A DNA stretch of 64,000 nt from Fibrella aestuarina BUZ 2 (GCF_000331105.1 NC_020054.1:6399815-6463814); one strand, 5' to 3'; shown: positions 7,226 through 16,393, counted from the stretch's first letter. Notes: generated by a model not told the origin, from the sequence alone. Numbers and translations are program-made.

Positions 7226-7810
7226 TTATTTCAACCGGTTTTCAGCAATCGTCACGGTTTTTTCGTCATTAAGCCGAGTTCGCAGAATGACCAGAATACC
7301 GAGTCCGATCGGGAAGAAGCCCATGATGCCAAGCGACTGGACAAAGCCGATGGGGCGCATCAGTATATCAAAGGCCAGATAACCCGCCAGCAGTACACTG
7401 GCAAAATGAGTTAGCTTATTGACGAGGTTGTAAAGTGAAGCGCCGCCCTCCATCAAGGCTGCATACATAGAGCGCACAGCCTGTAGAAAAGCGTAGACTA
7501 ACGCCCAAAAACCCAGCATGTCCACAAAGTTTTTTAACCCCTGGGTTGCCGTTATCAGAAACACGATACCGAAAATTGTGTCATTCAGGCCGTGTAGAAT
7601 AATCCAGAAGTTATTGGGGTCGACCCGGCTGTTGATACGGGCGTATGCAGAGCCAGTCAAACCAGCCAGGATAGTGATTATACCAATCGTCCGGCCGATA
7701 GCTGGCGTGAACGTATTCGCGTAGACAAATAGGCCTACTCCCAGTAGGATATAGCCAATCCCTCGGGCTATCAGCAACCATCGTTGCTGCATTTGCTGTT
7801 GATTGTTCAT
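7226..7810 (-). CDS. HdeD/DUF308-like membrane protein, copy 1
   Basis: A 194-aa protein with about six hydrophobic segments (near 13-32, 38-57, 68-88, 97-117, 132-150, 158-177) and a short charged C-terminus, the layout of DUF308/HdeD-type inner-membrane proteins. It is a paralogue of the next gene (8107-8670); both begin MNNQQ and share most residues throughout, such as YANTFTP, SAYARxNSRVD, NFVDMLGFWAL and MGFFPIGLGIL. The role is unknown; HdeD of enterobacteria is linked to acid stress, but that should not be carried over here. Confidence 0.75.
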   Translation of the reverse strand: MNNQQQMQQRWLLIARGIGYILLGVGLFVYANTFTPAIGRTIGIITILAGLTGSAYARINSRVDPNNFWIILHGLNDTIFGIVFLITATQGLKNFVDMLGFWALVYAFLQAVRSMYAALMEGGASLYNLVNKLTHFASVLLAGYLAFDILMRPIGFVQSLGIMGFFPIGLGILVILRTRLNDEKTVTIAENRLK

Positions 7811-8035
7811 AACACCTATATGGTAACTAGTACGTAAGTTTTAACGCAACAAAAAGCCGTTTTGTTTAACTAAAATCCTATTCTCTTCAACAAACCAGCC
7901 TATTACCAAACGTACTAAGCTACTTACCCGATGGGGCCGACAACCAGACTACTCATTAATTGTCAGCAAATAACTACCTACAAATCAGCTATTTATTCCA
8001 CAGAAAAAGCCAACGAACACGTTTATAAATGAACA

Positions 8036-8085
8036 AGCCCCGTATTCGGTTTGCATTCGTAGCGATGCAAACCGAATACGGGGCT
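8036..8085 (-). terminator. Hairpin downstream of HdeD-like copy 2
   Basis: A perfect 21-bp stem (8036-8056 with 8065-8085), 8-nt loop, 22 bp after the stop codon of the 8107-8670 gene. The following bases on the minus strand (TTGTTCATTTA) are T-rich, consistent with termination. Confidence 0.7.
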
Positions 8086-8106
8086 CCGTTTTTCAATCGG
8101 TGAGCA

Positions 8107-8670
8107 CTACCGCGGTGCTGATATTGGTTTTTCCTCGGTCAGTCGAACCTGGATAATGAGCAGAATACCCAGCCCGATCGGGAAGAAACCCATAATGCCC
8201 AACGAGTCGATCAGACCGATAGGGCGCATCAGGGTATTGAAGGCCAGATAGCCAGCCACCACTACGCTCAGGAAATGCAGCAGCTTATTCGCCAACGACG
8301 AGCCACCTTCCATCAGGGCAGCATACATAGCCCGGACGGCCTGCAAAAAGGCGTAGATCAACGCCCAGAAACCCAGCATATCCACAAAATTCTTTAGTCC
8401 GCTGCTGGCAGTGATCAGAAAGACCACCCCAAAGATCAGGTCGTTCAGGCTGTGCAGAACCACCCAGAAGTTGTTGCCGTCGACCCGGCTGTTGGCTCGT
8501 GCATAGGCCGAGCCAGCCAGACCCGCTGCTAACGTAACTGCGCCCAGGATACGCCCTGTACCCGGCGTGAAGGTGTTGGCATAGATAAACATGCCGACCC
8601 CCATCAGGATGTAACAGACCCCGCGGGCCGTCAGTAGCCAGCGGTGCTGAATGTGCTGTTGGTTGTTCAT
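8107..8670 (-). CDS. HdeD/DUF308-like membrane protein, copy 2
   Basis: A 187-aa paralogue of the preceding gene, same strand and same six-segment hydropathy, with roughly 70-75 percent identity by eye. The C-terminal tail is shorter and differs (RLTEEKPISAPR). The two genes are separated by 296 bp with a terminator hairpin, so they are probably separate units produced by tandem duplication. No catalytic motif is visible. Confidence 0.75.
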   Translation of the reverse strand: MNNQQHIQHRWLLTARGVCYILMGVGMFIYANTFTPGTGRILGAVTLAAGLAGSAYARANSRVDGNNFWVVLHSLNDLIFGVVFLITASSGLKNFVDMLGFWALIYAFLQAVRAMYAALMEGGSSLANKLLHFLSVVVAGYLAFNTLMRPIGLIDSLGIMGFFPIGLGILLIIQVRLTEEKPISAPR

Positions 8671-8824
8671 AACGTTGTGTTGCTTACGTACCCACTACAA
8701 CGTACCCAGCAGAGCTTTGTTCGGCATTTTAGAGCCTACACATCACCCCCAACAGACCTCTTTCCGGCTTATACTCAGCCAGATAGACTTATCCCATTAA
8801 GTTAGTCGACTACATAAGCTCCCC

Positions 8825-10018
8825 TCAGGGGTTAGGTAGCTGGCTGGTTCGCAACCGGGGCCGGGCATGGTGGCGGATGGGCTTGTGATGCCGGATCGCT
8901 TTTTTGGTCTTTTTACGACGGCCCCACCAGATCAGAAAGCCTGTGACGGGGAGGCTGGCGACCATCAGGCTCGCCAAAAAGGCAATGAGTTTACCCGGTA
9001 GTCCCAATATGGCTCCCACGTGGACGTCGTAGTTGAGCCGGGCAATTTTCTGAGCCACCGACACCGTCTCATCGAAACGCCCATACTGGTGATTGACCGA
9101 CAATTCCTTTAGCGTATACTGATCGTAGTAGCGATGGTCGCCCTGCCAGTAGGTAGCGGCATCAGGGTTGGTACTGATCGCAATGGAGGCCGTTGGCGCT
9201 TCGGGAAAATGCACCTCGACGGTTTCGGCAGTTGGGTTGCTGACCATCGTTTGCTGCCACAACCGGTCGATAGCGGGCAGGTTAACGCTAGGCAGGCGGG
9301 CAGGTACCGTCGAGGTGGGCTCGTAGTAAGCCGGCAGGGCCTCGCCACCCGACGTCGCCCAGTACACCGATTTGGCAAACCACTGGAAGCCCCACACCAG
9401 CCCGGTCAACGCCAGCAGCATGGCAATACCCATCACATAGAAGCCAAACACATTGTGGAGGTCGTAGTTGCGTCGCCGCCAGGGGGCCGTCCATTTAACC
9501 GTGAACCGCTGTTTGCGCGCCGCCCGGTTTTTGGGCCACCACAGCACCAGCCCCGAGATAAGCAGCACCACAAAAATCAGGGTTGCTGAGGCCACAATGG
9601 GCTGCCCGATGGTGGGCGGCAACCAGAGGTAATAATGCCCCTGCAACACCTGATAGAAGAAATCGTGGCTCATGTCCTGCACGTGCAGTACCTTACCCGT
9701 ATACGGGTGAATGTAGGCCAGGTAATAGTAGGTTGGCTCGTAGTGGTAAAACGCCAAGATCGCTGCCCGGCCGCCGGTGCGGTACGTAACGCTGTGCAGG
9801 TTTTTGCCCGGCAACAGTTGCGCCCCAATCGCCTCGAAGCGCGACGGTGGTAGCAGTGGCCGCGTCTCCGCCAGTACGTAGCGGTAGGCTTGGGTCAGGT
9901 CTTCGATCTCCGTTTTGAAGGCATACAGGCAGCCCGTGACGGCAACGATGAATACGATCAGCCCCGAGGCTAACCCAAGCCATAGATGAAGTTTACCAAC
10001 TGCTTTCCTGAACGTCAT
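8825..10018 (-). CDS. PepSY-associated transmembrane protein
   Basis: A 397-aa inner-membrane protein. MTFRKAVGKLHLWLGLASGL is the typical start of the PepSY_TM family; the ATG at 10018 is preferred over a TTG four codons upstream. Four membrane segments are seen (about 14-35, 140-162, 190-215 and 350-370) with a PepSY-like periplasmic region between the first two, containing YIHPYTGKVL and HDFFYQVLQGHYYLWLP. HLWLG and YDLHNVFGFY supply the conserved His. It lies 41 bp downstream of a TonB siderophore receptor gene on the same strand, a pairing seen in iron uptake, where these proteins may act in ferric reduction. Confidence 0.85.
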   Translation of the reverse strand: MTFRKAVGKLHLWLGLASGLIVFIVAVTGCLYAFKTEIEDLTQAYRYVLAETRPLLPPSRFEAIGAQLLPGKNLHSVTYRTGGRAAILAFYHYEPTYYYLAYIHPYTGKVLHVQDMSHDFFYQVLQGHYYLWLPPTIGQPIVASATLIFVVLLISGLVLWWPKNRAARKQRFTVKWTAPWRRRNYDLHNVFGFYVMGIAMLLALTGLVWGFQWFAKSVYWATSGGEALPAYYEPTSTVPARLPSVNLPAIDRLWQQTMVSNPTAETVEVHFPEAPTASIAISTNPDAATYWQGDHRYYDQYTLKELSVNHQYGRFDETVSVAQKIARLNYDVHVGAILGLPGKLIAFLASLMVASLPVTGFLIWWGRRKKTKKAIRHHKPIRHHARPRLRTSQLPNP

Positions 10019-10059
10019 ACCCTTGAGCAACTAAACAGACTACAAACCAACCCTCTTCC

Positions 10060-12489
10060 TTAAAACTTGTAGGTCACACTCCCCACGAAGCTGCGCAGCT
10101 TTTGGGGGTTCATGGTGGTGTAACCAATCCAATAACGCTCGTTGGTGAAGTTATCGGCTTTCACAGCCACCCGGAATTTGCGCTGCTCATAAAAGGCCGA
10201 CGCGTTCAGGACCGTGTAGGCGGGCAGAATAAATACTCCCTGGCTGATGCTGTTCTGAATCTTGTTGTCGCTGGCGTAGTTCCCACCAACCCCAACGCCG
10301 AGGCCACGCAACACGCTGCTCTGAATCCGGTAGCTCAGCCACAGATTGGCCAGCACGGGCGATGAGGCCGTGGCCGGGCGGCGACCGTTCACATCAGCGT
10401 CGGCGTTGGTCAGCTTCGAGTCGTTATACGAGAAGCCCGCTGCCAGGTTGAAACCCGCAAAGGGATTGGCGACGACGTCGACTTCAACACCCCGGCTCAG
10501 TTGAGTGCCGTCTTGGGTCTGGGCGAATCGGGCGGCCGCCAGTGGGTTCGGGTCGGTGCGCAGCAGGTTTTTCACCTGGATATCGTAGTAGCTGATGGTA
10601 GCACTCAGGCGACCGCTGTAGGCGTTGAGCTTTACCCCCGCCTCAAACTGGTTGGCCTGCTCGAGTTTGGCAAACCGTTGCGCCAGGCTATCCGGGGCCG
10701 TCACGTCGTAGGCGTTGTAGATGCCCTGGTTGTTGAAGCTGTTCTGGTAGTTGGCAAACAGCGACACCTTGTCTTGTACCGCCTGGTAAACCAAGCCAAA
10801 TTTGGGGGAGAAAGCCGTTTGCTGATAGCCAGGTACGTCGGAGCCAACCTTTCCGCCTTTGTTGTTGAAGTTATCGACACGCAACGCGGCCAGCACGCTC
10901 AGCCGGTCGGTCAGGTTCAGCACGTCCGACACGAAGGCGCTGTATGTGTTGCGGATGCCCGTGATGGGGTACGTGAAATCGGGCGCCTTGCTGGCGTAGA
11001 GCGCCGCCAGCGCTGCCCCGTTGAACTGGCTGAAATCGGTATTACCCGACAGCGGAATGGTGTCGAACACGCTGCCGAAAAACAACTGATTCGAATTGAC
11101 GTGTAGGTAATCGAGGCCCAGCACGATCCGGTTGCGCAGGCTGCCCAGCTGGAAATCGCCGTTGATCAGCTGCTGCACTTCAAACACATCGTTGGTGCTG
11201 TTGCGCGTCGATTGGTCGGCCCGGACCAGGTTGTTGGTGCCCAGCGCGCCGCCCGACGGCAGCAGGTAGAAGTAGGGGCCAAAGCCATTCGAGAAACTGT
11301 GGCTGCTACTGAGGTTGGTCGATGACGTAAACGAGGGCGAGATCCGGTAGTTCACCTGCCCAAACAGGTTGGTGCTGCGCGTTTGCTGCGTCAGCCCCTT
11401 GCCCATGTAGGAGTTCCGGTAGTCGATGTTCAGTTCGTCGGCGCGGGTAGCCCCGAGCGTGGAGGCCGGTACGTAGAAGAACAACAGTTGCTTGCCGATA
11501 CCCTCGCCCCGGAACAGCTCCGCATCGAGCAGAATCGACAACCGGTCGTTGGGTTTGTACAACAGGCTGGGGGCCAGCGCAAACCGGCGGCTAAAGCCCT
11601 GCGTCTGGAACGTCCCTTCGTGGGTAAACGCCGTATTAACACGCAGCATCAGGTTCCGGCTCTGGTTGAGGGGTGTGTTCACATCAACGCTGGCCCGCTG
11701 AAGATCGTAGCTACCCGCCGAGAGGGACACTTCGCCGCCGAAGGTTTCGTAGGGCTTCTTGGTCACCCGGTTGATGAGCCCGCCGTAGGAGGTCAGCGCG
11801 CTGCCAAACAGCGTGGCCGATGGGCCTTTAATCGTTTCCAGCTTCTCCAGATTGACGGCGTCGATGTCGCTCGTGACGTTGCCTGCCAGTCCGTTACGTA
11901 GCTGACTTTGTACGATAAAGCCACGCGTATTGTAGAAGCTGCCGCCATCGCCCGCGCGGCCGGTCGCTTCCCACATCTTCTGAATACCCGGGGCATTACG
12001 CAGGGCATCATCGACCGAGAAAACGAGCTGTTCGGCCAGCAGCTCTTTGCCGACGCTGTTGTATACCTGTGGATTTTCCAGATTCTTCAGCGGCATCTTC
12101 GACACGTAGTCGCTCGACGGGCGGGCAAACCGGTTGATACGCCCAGCGCTGACGGTCACCTCCTGAAGCTGAGCCGTGTTTTCGGCCAGCACAAAATCGA
12201 GCGTTGCACTTTCGCCCGCATTTAGGGTCAGCTCCTTTTCCGCCGTAGTCAGGCCCACCGCCGATACCTGCACGGTATACGTACCTGGCTTCACCCGGTT
12301 GATGGTGTAATTGCCTTTGTCGGTAGTGACGGCCCCCTGCCCTTTTCCTTTCAAACTTACCGTTACCGCTTCGGCCGGATTGCCATCAGAGGTGGTTACG
12401 GTACCACGAATACTAGCGGCTTGCTGAGCCTGTGCCACGAACGGCAATAGCCCGATAGCCAGTATATAAGCCTTTATAAATGGTCGCAT
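10060..12489 (-). CDS. TonB-dependent siderophore receptor
   Basis: An 809-aa outer-membrane receptor for iron-siderophore import, energised by TonB. The ATG at 12489 gives signal peptide MRPFIKAYILAIGLLPFVAQ. Then come a carboxypeptidase-like regulatory domain (ASIRGTVTTSDGNPAEAVTV through the DFVLAE segment), a plug with QLVFSVDDALRNAPGIQKM and RGFIVQSQLRNG, LETIKGPSATLFGS typical of the siderophore-receptor subfamily, and a 22-strand-type barrel ending in SVTYKF with terminal Phe. Unlike SusC proteins it has no SusD partner. The following gene encodes a PepSY protein, supporting iron uptake. No Fur box was identified. Confidence 0.9.
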   Translation of the reverse strand: MRPFIKAYILAIGLLPFVAQAQQAASIRGTVTTSDGNPAEAVTVSLKGKGQGAVTTDKGNYTINRVKPGTYTVQVSAVGLTTAEKELTLNAGESATLDFVLAENTAQLQEVTVSAGRINRFARPSSDYVSKMPLKNLENPQVYNSVGKELLAEQLVFSVDDALRNAPGIQKMWEATGRAGDGGSFYNTRGFIVQSQLRNGLAGNVTSDIDAVNLEKLETIKGPSATLFGSALTSYGGLINRVTKKPYETFGGEVSLSAGSYDLQRASVDVNTPLNQSRNLMLRVNTAFTHEGTFQTQGFSRRFALAPSLLYKPNDRLSILLDAELFRGEGIGKQLLFFYVPASTLGATRADELNIDYRNSYMGKGLTQQTRSTNLFGQVNYRISPSFTSSTNLSSSHSFSNGFGPYFYLLPSGGALGTNNLVRADQSTRNSTNDVFEVQQLINGDFQLGSLRNRIVLGLDYLHVNSNQLFFGSVFDTIPLSGNTDFSQFNGAALAALYASKAPDFTYPITGIRNTYSAFVSDVLNLTDRLSVLAALRVDNFNNKGGKVGSDVPGYQQTAFSPKFGLVYQAVQDKVSLFANYQNSFNNQGIYNAYDVTAPDSLAQRFAKLEQANQFEAGVKLNAYSGRLSATISYYDIQVKNLLRTDPNPLAAARFAQTQDGTQLSRGVEVDVVANPFAGFNLAAGFSYNDSKLTNADADVNGRRPATASSPVLANLWLSYRIQSSVLRGLGVGVGGNYASDNKIQNSISQGVFILPAYTVLNASAFYEQRKFRVAVKADNFTNERYWIGYTTMNPQKLRSFVGSVTYKF

Positions 12490-12651
12490 ACAGTTGCTTT
12501 GGTAATGAATCTGGTTGCAAAGCAAGGCAAGGCGAGCGACAAAACGAAATTGTTTTTAATTAATCTAAATAATACCTGTTCAATACAAACTCATTCCGGG
12601 TATCATCCTACTTTTCCGAAAACTGCGTAGCCTGATGGCTTATAGCCAAGA

Positions 12652-12678
12652 AAAGCCAGCTAGGCGGTAGCTGGCTTT
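12652..12678 (-). terminator. Terminator after the zinc-ribbon-like gene
   Basis: A 10-bp stem (12652-12661 with 12669-12678), followed on the minus strand by TTTTCTTGG. It lies about 100 bp after the stop of the small minus-strand gene at 12776-12970. Confidence 0.5.
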
Positions 12679-12775
12679 GCGGAGTGTGGCACACGAGCCG
12701 CCGAAACGTTAGCCCTTCTGGCTGTACGCCAGACCGAGTGACAACGTACCTGAAAGGTCGGCAAACCAAACAGCG

Positions 12776-12970
12776 CTACGTCGACTGAGCTTTCTCGTCG
12801 TGCAGCACAATCTGGGTAAATGTGTGATTGCACCAGCAGCAGCGATACCGTCGGGCAGTCAGGAAAAAGAGCAATAGTCTGGTCATCGGATTACGCTTAA
12901 TCCGTTCGAGCGTATGATCTGCCCCGCAATTTGGGCAACGGCATTGAGTTGAGAAATTTAAGAGAGCCAT
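12776..12970 (-). CDS. Small zinc-ribbon-like protein
   Basis: A 64-aa protein with an N-terminal CRCPNCG and a second CCWC at about 44-47, making a plausible four-cysteine zinc ribbon split by a basic, hydrophobic stretch (RNPMTRLLLFFLTARRYR). The ATG at 12970 has a purine-rich AGAGAG just upstream. It is the only long frame in this gap and the cysteine spacing argues that it is real. Function is unknown. Confidence 0.55.
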   Translation of the reverse strand: MALLNFSTQCRCPNCGADHTLERIKRNPMTRLLLFFLTARRYRCCWCNHTFTQIVLHDEKAQST

Positions 12971-13151
12971 GAGGTTGCAACAAACACGTTTACTGGTGAG
13001 GTACTGGCAAGCGGACGGATTTGCCGTATGTCGACTAACCTGCCCAATCGCTTACTTTTCTATTTGAAAAATTCAATTTAATAGGGCAATTATTATTGCT
13101 AACTCATTGATAATTAGCCAATTTGAAAGGTAGTCAAAACAAATAAAGCTG

Positions 13152-13238
13152 ATGCGTTTCGCCCCCGTTTTAATGGGTATGTTACTGAGCGGCTACTACT
13201 TTTTACTCAGTTACTTACAGCCGAGTCAGCGTAGTTAA
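13152..13238 (+). CDS. Possible 28-aa hydrophobic peptide
   Basis: ATG at 13152 to TAA at 13236 encodes MRFAPVLMGMLLSGYYFLLS followed by YLQPSQRS: one short membrane-spanning stretch with a basic N-terminus and a polar tail. There is no clear ribosome-binding site, and chance ORFs of this size are common, so this is tentative. The rest of the gap 12971-13611 holds no other gene that can be supported. Confidence 0.2.
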   Translation: MRFAPVLMGMLLSGYYFLLSYLQPSQRS

Positions 13239-13490
13239 ACCGTGTTTGAATTACCTGTGCTGACAACGTACCTGGCTCAGCAGCCTAGTTTTCTCTTGAA
13301 ACGTTACTGAAATAGGTCGCAGGAAAGCCACACCGGGCTGTAGGCAGACCATACTAAACCGTAGCCTATCAGCTGGAAACCCTCCAGCGCACTAGGTTAT
13401 TGGACCTGACTTCATCAGCCAATCAACTCATTATCAGCGCATAATTGATCAAAAAGTCACACTGACCCAAGAATGACTGATTAAAAACAT

Positions 13491-13547
13491 CAGACGGGAT
13501 TAGGCTGTTGAGTCAACGTACCCAGCCTACCCGCCAGCAGCCGTCTG
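13491..13547 (+). other. Nested stem-loop in the leader of the alcohol dehydrogenase gene
   Basis: Two nested stems, 13491-13497 with 13541-13547 and 13501-13507 with 13523-13529 (7 bp each), end 65 bp before the start codon. It may be a leader structure or the end of a transcript from upstream. No riboswitch class was recognised. Confidence 0.3.
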
Positions 13548-13611
13548 TCAGTTTAGGCCGCACAGGTACGTTGGGCTTCTGTACCTTACTTCATTTCTAA
13601 AAAACCGCATT

Positions 13612-14655
13612 ATGATCGCCGCTAAAGGATACGCCGCGCAAACCAAAGACACCCCACTCGCCCCCTGGACCTTCGACCGCCGGACGGTTGGTCCTCATGA
13701 CGTTCAATTTGATATTACCTACTGCGGCGTTTGCCATTCTGACCTGCATCAGATCAAAGACGAATGGGGCGGCGGCATCTTCCCGATGGTGCCGGGGCAC
13801 GAGATCGTTGGCCGGGTCATCGCAGTGGGCGATCAGGTCAGTAAGTTCAAGATGGGCGATCTGGCCGGTACGGGCTGCATGGTCGACTCGTGCCGCACCT
13901 GCGAGAATTGCCAGCATGGGTTGGAACAGTATTGTATCAACGGCAACACGCTCACCTACAACAGCCTGGAGCAGGATCGGAAAACGCCTACCTATGGCGG
14001 GTATTCAAATACCATTGTCGTGCACGAAGATTTTGTGCTGCACATGCCCGAGCAGCTCGATCTGGCGGCAGCCGCGCCGCTGTTGTGCGCGGGCATCACG
14101 ACCTACTCGCCCCTGCGGCATTGGAAAGTGGGCAAAGGGCATAAACTGGCCGTAGTGGGGCTAGGCGGCCTGGGCCATATGGGCGTGAAATTCGGGGTTG
14201 CGTTTGGCGCCGAGGTGACCGTGTTGAGTACGTCGCCAAAAAAAGAAGAAGACGCCCGGAAATTAGGCGCCCATAAGTTTGTGGTGACCAGCGACCCCGA
14301 GCAGTTGGCCGCCGTAACGGGCTATTTCGACTTTATTCTGGATACAGTTTCGGCCGGACACGACTACAATCAATATTTGGCCATGCTGAAGACCGACGGG
14401 GTACACATTTGTGTGGGGGCGCCACCGACGCCAGCAGCCATTCTGGCTTTCAGCCTGATTCCTGGCCGCAAATCGCTGGCGGGTTCGACCATCGGTGGCA
14501 TTGCCGAAACCCAGGAGATGCTGGATTTCTGCGCCGAGCACGACATCGTTTCCGACATCGAGCTGATCGATATCAAAGACATTCAACCGGCCTATGATCG
14601 GATGCTGAAAGGCGACGTTCGGTATCGGTTCGTGATCGATATGGCAACATTGTAA
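13612..14655 (+). CDS. Zinc- and NADP-dependent alcohol dehydrogenase, CAD/YahK type
   Basis: A 347-aa medium-chain dehydrogenase that interconverts aldehydes and alcohols. Catalytic-zinc ligands are in CGVCHSDLHQ and GHEIVGRV, and the structural zinc site is the four-cysteine run CMVDSCRTCENCQHGLEQYC. The Rossmann motif is VVGLGGLGHMGVKF (about 180-193), followed by VLSTSPKKEEDARKLGA, whose Ser-Thr-Ser-like turn suits NADP over NAD. The length is normal for the family. It is a single-gene unit with long non-coding flanks. The physiological substrate cannot be told from sequence. Confidence 0.92.
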   Translation: MIAAKGYAAQTKDTPLAPWTFDRRTVGPHDVQFDITYCGVCHSDLHQIKDEWGGGIFPMVPGHEIVGRVIAVGDQVSKFKMGDLAGTGCMVDSCRTCENCQHGLEQYCINGNTLTYNSLEQDRKTPTYGGYSNTIVVHEDFVLHMPEQLDLAAAAPLLCAGITTYSPLRHWKVGKGHKLAVVGLGGLGHMGVKFGVAFGAEVTVLSTSPKKEEDARKLGAHKFVVTSDPEQLAAVTGYFDFILDTVSAGHDYNQYLAMLKTDGVHICVGAPPTPAAILAFSLIPGRKSLAGSTIGGIAETQEMLDFCAEHDIVSDIELIDIKDIQPAYDRMLKGDVRYRFVIDMATL

Positions 14656-14957
14656 CAACCAGCCAACCTGGATAAGATTGGCAATGGCATTTTTCCACAG
14701 ACAAAAGCCCTGTCCAATTGGTATCCAATACGCCGATTTAAACGACTAGCAGGGTCGTAGAATTAATTTTTCTTTCATTCACAACATCTGCACATATATT
14801 GGCATACAAAAATGAGCAGATTACCGTCTTTCTTCGCTAATTGCTGGCTGAAAGACGCCATTGATCGTTTAAAACATACCAAAGACGCTGTCTTTCCATC
14901 GCCTGGCAGCTCCCGGCGGGTGCAGCGTACGGTAGGTTGCTTAACGGATAAATAGAC

Positions 14958-15095
14958 AGCTTTACCCGATGATAAACATCGGGTAAAGCTGACCAGAAAT
15001 AAAACAGGTCCATGCAAACACATGGACCTGGTAACCTTCTTTAGTTGGATAAAGCGTAATGTGAAAAGCTTCAGCCGCATCGAGTTGAAGCTTTT
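14958..15095. other. Cluster of three hairpins; possible small RNA or terminators
   Basis: In the non-coding stretch after the alcohol dehydrogenase lie perfect stems 14958-14971/14977-14990 (14 bp), 15005-15014/15021-15030 (10 bp, followed on the minus strand by TTTTATTTC) and 15064-15073/15086-15095 (10 bp, followed on the plus strand by TTTTTT). A short transcript read leftwards from about 15120 and ending at the middle hairpin is possible, as CATATTTG near 15130 on the minus strand resembles a -7 element. Long frames crossing the hairpins are not protein-like. Confidence 0.35.
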
Positions 15096-15305
15096 TTGTT
15101 GACACCCTCGATAGTAATGCACGCAAATATGATACCTGCGCTAACAACGCCAACGTTTACTCTGCCAAATTATCGATTAGATAATCTATTTGTAGTTAGT
15201 CAATTTAACTAGATTAACCTAATTGTCATTCGGTCAGCGGCTATAAACGAATGGGGCTACCGTATGATACGGTAGCCCCAAGTACGTTTGATAGTTGGAT
15301 AAAGC
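15042..15305. repeat. Direct 14-mer repeat, each copy 11 bp from a different hairpin
   Basis: TAGTTGGATAAAGC occurs at 15042-15055 and 15292-15305. The first copy starts 11 nt after the stem ending at 15030, the second 11 nt after the stem 15252-15265/15267-15280. The hairpins differ in sequence but the spacing is the same, which suggests two copies of one small genetic element. No protein is encoded around them; 15306-15545 shows nothing further. Confidence 0.5.
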
Positions 15306-15545
15306 AAAGAAAATGTATAAAATCACTTAAAATGCTGCCTGCTGAATCGCTAGAAGCCTGTCTGCATTTATACATATGACTAGTCTTCTAACTAGAGTAG
15401 CCACTCTATTGTTGAAAAAAGGCAATAAACTTTTTATTAACGTATACTAACAAATTAGTAACCATTCTATCACTTAATGCTTTTTGCGCGACAGGTAGGC
15501 TTTGCAAGCAATGTGGCCAGCAGCTAGCGCGATCGCCAACAAAAA

Positions 15546-15571
15546 AGCCAGTTAGATTGATCTAACTGGCT
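15546..15571 (-). terminator. Terminator of tRNA-Gly
   Basis: An 11-bp perfect stem (15546-15556 with 15561-15571), tetraloop, followed on the minus strand by TTTTTTG. It begins 9 bp after the tRNA 3' end. Confidence 0.85.
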
Positions 15572-15580
15572 AGTTGTGAC

Positions 15581-15656
15581 TGGAGCGGGAAATGGGTCTC
15601 GAACCCACGGCCTGCAGCTTGGGAAGCTGCCGCTCTACCAACTGAGCTACTCCCGC
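15581..15656 (-). tRNA. tRNA-Gly (anticodon CCC), CCA encoded
   Basis: Read on the minus strand: acceptor GCGGGAG pairs with the 3' strand, D-arm GCTCAGTTGGTAGAGC, anticodon stem GCAGC/GCTGC around loop TTCCCAA giving anticodon CCC (codon GGG), and T-arm with GGTTCGAGACC. The encoded end is TCCA, with T as discriminator. A strong promoter lies 11 bp upstream and a terminator 9 bp downstream, so it is a one-gene unit. Confidence 0.93.
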
Positions 15657-15666
15657 TTGTGAGGTA

Positions 15667-15696
15667 CAAATATACAGTCTCGCCCTACTCCTGCAA
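15667..15696 (-). promoter_or_regulatory. Bacteroidota-type promoter of tRNA-Gly
   Basis: On the minus strand TTG (15696-15694), 19 nt, then TATATTTG (15674-15667), an exact match to the TAnnTTTG -7 element of the primary sigma factor in this phylum. Transcription would start just upstream of the tRNA. Confidence 0.75.
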
Positions 15697-15733
15697 GTAC
15701 CGTTGACAAAAATTACGGATGGGCTGTTACCAG

Positions 15734-16393
15734 CTAGGATAAGCCCAACCGGATGGCTTCCATCACCAGCCCGACACGCGTTTTTACCTGTAACTTCTCA
15801 AACACCGCCTCCCGGTAGCCGTCTACTGTACGCGGGCTCACGCACATCTTATCCGCAATTTCCACGTAGGTCAACTCGCTACAGGCCAGTTTTACGAAGT
15901 GCCGCTCGCGGTCATTGAGCCGGGTTGCTAGGCTGGGTTTTGCCTCAACGGGCGGCACCAACGCGGTTGGCCGGCTAATCTGCCCCAGCAAATGCCCGGT
16001 CAGAAAGGCCGATGAATACAGGCCCTTATCCCGCACATCGTCGAGTGCCTGTCGGAGTTCGTGCGGGTGGCAACCTTTCAGCAGATAGCCGCGAGTGCCA
16101 TGCTGCATCATCTGTACGACCGTCTGTTCGTCGTCGAGCATGGAAAGGGCCAGCACACGCACCGCCGGGTAGCGTTCGCGCAGCATTATAGCGGTGTCGA
16201 GGCCATTCATGACCGGCATGTTTACGTCGAGCAGCACCAGGTCGGGCACGGCCTGCCCGTCCAGTTTCCGAAACAGATCCTGCCCGTTTTCAGCACAGAA
16301 TAAGATGGTGTAGTCATCGAGCCGATTGATCAGATCGGCCAGTGCCTGCGCCAGTAACCGATGGTCGTCGACAACCGCAACGGTGGTTTTCAT
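15734..16393 (-). CDS. Response regulator, NarL/LuxR family
   Basis: A 219-aa transcription factor. The receiver domain (1-120) has the acidic pair D9-D10, phospho-acceptor D56 in LLDVNMP, and the conserved Lys in YLLKGCHP. A C-terminal LuxR-type HTH (about 150-215) contains LNDRERHFVKLACSELTYVE and MCVSPRTVDGYREAVFEKL. It follows the histidine kinase gene 138 bp upstream in the same direction and is the likely partner. Target genes are unknown. Confidence 0.92.
   Translation of the reverse strand: MKTTVAVVDDHRLLAQALADLINRLDDYTILFCAENGQDLFRKLDGQAVPDLVLLDVNMPVMNGLDTAIMLRERYPAVRVLALSMLDDEQTVVQMMQHGTRGYLLKGCHPHELRQALDDVRDKGLYSSAFLTGHLLGQISRPTALVPPVEAKPSLATRLNDRERHFVKLACSELTYVEIADKMCVSPRTVDGYREAVFEKLQVKTRVGLVMEAIRLGLS

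Noticed and set aside
14775..15122. Open frames crossing the hairpin cluster after the alcohol dehydrogenase gene
   Set aside because: They run straight through three perfect hairpins and their composition is not protein-like; a structured RNA or terminators explain the region better.
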